Shown piece by piece: positions 59,301-62,300 of a stretch of 64,000 nucleotides of DNA (positions are counted from its first letter, which is position 1; every line of letters begins with the position of its first letter). The position numbers were made by a program, and so were the translations under genes. Origin of the DNA: Tubulanus polymorphus. Lineage: Eukaryota; Nemertea; Palaeonemertea; Tubulaniformes; Tubulanidae. The notes beneath the pieces were generated by a model. That model was not told the DNA's origin. It made no database searches and saw only the letters and a list, made by a program, of their open reading frames with translations. The DNA lies in NCBI RefSeq assembly GCF_964204645.1, contig NC_134025.1, forward strand, positions 2,051,001 through 2,115,000, written 5' to 3'.

Positions 59301-62300
59301 AAGTAGTTTCTCTACTGGGCCAACAACTGCAAGCATGTCTACTGGACCAACTAGCAGTTTCTCTACTGGACCTACGAGCAGTTTCTCTACCGGACCAACT
59401 AGCAGTTTCTCTACCGGGCCAACTAGCAGTTTCTCGACAGGATCAACAAGTAGTGTGTCTACTGGACCAACTAGCAGTTATTCAACCGGGCCAACTAGCA
59501 GTTTCTCCACTGGACCTACGAGCAGTTACTCCACGGGACCAACTAGTAGTTTCTCTACTGGGCCAACAACTGCAAGCGTGTCTACTGGACCAACTAGCAG
59601 TTACTCAACTGGGCCAACTAGCAGTTTCTCCACTGGACCTACGAGCAGTTACTCTACTGGACCAACTAGTAGTTTCTCTACTGGGCCAACAACTGCAAGC
59701 ATGTCTACTGGACCAACTAGCAGTTTCTCTACTGGACCTACGAGCAGTTTCTCTACCGGACCAACTAGCAGTCTCTCTACCGGGCCAACTAGCAGTTTCT
59801 CGACAGGATCAACAAGTAGTGTGTCTACTGGACCAACTAGCAGTTATTCAACCGGGCCAACTAGCAGTTACTCCACTGGACCTACGAGCAGTTACTCCAC
59901 GGGACCAACTAGTAGTTTCTCTACTGGGCCAACAACTGCAAGCGTGTCTACTGGACCAACTAGCAGTTACTCAACTGGGCCAACTAGCAGTTTCTCCACT
60001 GGACCTACGAGCAGTTACTCTACTGGACCAACTAGCAGTTTCTCTACCGAGCAAACTAGTAGTTTCTCTACTGAGCCTACGAGCAGTTACTCTACTGGAC
60101 CTACGAGCAGTTACTCTACTGGACCAACTAGCAGTTTCTCTACCGAGCAAACTAGTAGTTTCTCTACTGAGCCTACGAGCAGTTATTCTACTGGACCTAC
60201 GAGCAGTTTCTCTACCGGACCAACTAGCAGTTTCTCTACCGGGCCAACTAGCAGTTTCTCGACAGGATCAACAAGTAGTGTGTCTACTGGACCAACTAGC
60301 AGTTATTCAACCGGGCCAACTAGCAGTTTCTCCACTGGACCTACGAGCAGTTACTCCACGGGACCAACTAGTAGTTTCTCTACTAGGCCAACAACTCCAA
60401 GCGTGTCTACTGGACCAACTAGCAGTTACTCAACTGGGCCAACTAGCAGTTTCTCCACTGGACCTACGAGCAGTTACTCTACTGGACCAACTAGTAGTTT
60501 CTCTACTGGGCCAACAACTGCAAGCATGTCTACTGGACCAACTAGCAGTTTCTCTACTGGACCTACGAGCAGTTTCTCTACCGGACCAACTAGCAGTTTC
60601 TCTACCGGGCCAACTAGCAGTTTCTCGACAGGATCAACAAGTAGTGTGTCTCCTGGACCAACTAGCAGTTATTCAACCGGGCCAACTAGCAGTTTCTCCA
60701 CTGGACCTACGAGCAGTTACTCCACGGGACCAACTAGTAGTTTCTCTACTGGGCCAACAACTGCAAGCGTGTCTACTGGACCAACTAGCAGTTACTCAAC
60801 TGGGCCAACTAGCAGTTTCTCCACTGGACCTACGAGCAGTTACTCTACGGGACCAACTAGTAGTTACTCTACTGGGCCAACATCTGCAAGTGTGTCTACT
60901 GGACCAACTAGCAGTTATTCAACCGGGCCAACTAGCAGTTTCTCCACTGGACCTACGAGCAGTTACTCTACTGGACCAACTAGCAGTTACTCTACGGGAC
61001 CAACTAGTAGTTTCTCTACTGGGCCAACATCTGCAAGTGTGTCTACTGGACCAACTAGCAGTTATTCAACCGGGCCAACTAGCAGTTTCTCCACTGGACC
61101 TACGAGCAGTTACTCTACTGGACCAACTAGCAGTTACTCTACGGGACCAACTAGTAGTTTCTCTACTGGACCAACCACTCCAAGCATGTCTACTGGATCT
61201 ACGAGCAGTTTTTCTACTGGAACAAGTAGTAGTTTCTCTACTCAATCTTCGAGCCGTATGTTATGCTATAGAATACACAGTTGGCGGTATATCGGGGGCA
61301 GACTGTATAATATCTAGGTTTTTGAATGAGGGATTCAGTATTGCCTCGAATCAATGGAATTTACAAAATCTATCAGGTGTTATCAATATATTGTATAATT
61401 TAAATTGCAGATGTTCTGGTAGACTGTTAATTATCCTCGATATACCTTACCTAAAAGTTGTCACGTGTAGAAATAATAGCAATTAAACAAAAATGAAGAC
61501 TTCAAAATCTCCCTTTTACCATCACACTCGCAGAAACTCGATGAAACTTTCGAACTTGGCACCCATACCAAGGAAATGTATATGTTCGCTTATCGTTCTG
61601 CAGCCCATATACCCATCAGAAATTATTTCGTTGTTCACGAGTTAATTTCCCATTAATCTTGTAATTGATTGTGTAAAATTTGTACACGATATTGCCGCAA
61701 GTATCAAGTGATTGTTATTATCAAGCGATAAATACAGATATCAAGCTGCAGCCACGACCAACCTTCGTTGCATCAGCTGTTACTATGTATACACATTTAT
61801 GATTTATCACGTATTCTCTTTTTGTTTATAGCTACTACCACGCAATGCCCTCAGAATCAGTATGTCTGTGGAAATGGAATGTGCATAGATCCAACCAAGG
61901 TAAGGTTGATAAGCTAAAAAATTGCAGTTATATATGCATATAAATTTCGTACATCTACGCTTTCAGTACTCAATCATAGCGTCTACATAATGCATCATCC
62001 GGCAGTACATGTAAATGATATAAATTATATATATGTATATATAAATATGTATATATTAAAGGTATGTGATGATGTTTGCGATTGCGGTAACGGCACAAGT
62101 TGTGATGACGAGAATAAATGTCACAAAAGTAATTATGTTATTTTTTATCTAATGTATCGGGGAAGGCAAATAAATATATAACTGTAATCGGGGAAACGTG
62201 TAGTATTCCTGCATAGTATATAAATACGCTGTGTGCATAATTTACAGATTGTTCGGACACGAAAGAATGGAATTCGTGTATCAATGCACATCCACGTACC

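Noticed and set aside
61256-61486. Continuation of the array D frame into IEYTVGG and downstream sequence as coding
   Set aside because: The STGP frame reaches a stop at 61315. The longer extension is in the shadow frame, and a good GTATGT donor at 61256 gives a phase-correct join to the LDLa exon at 61832.
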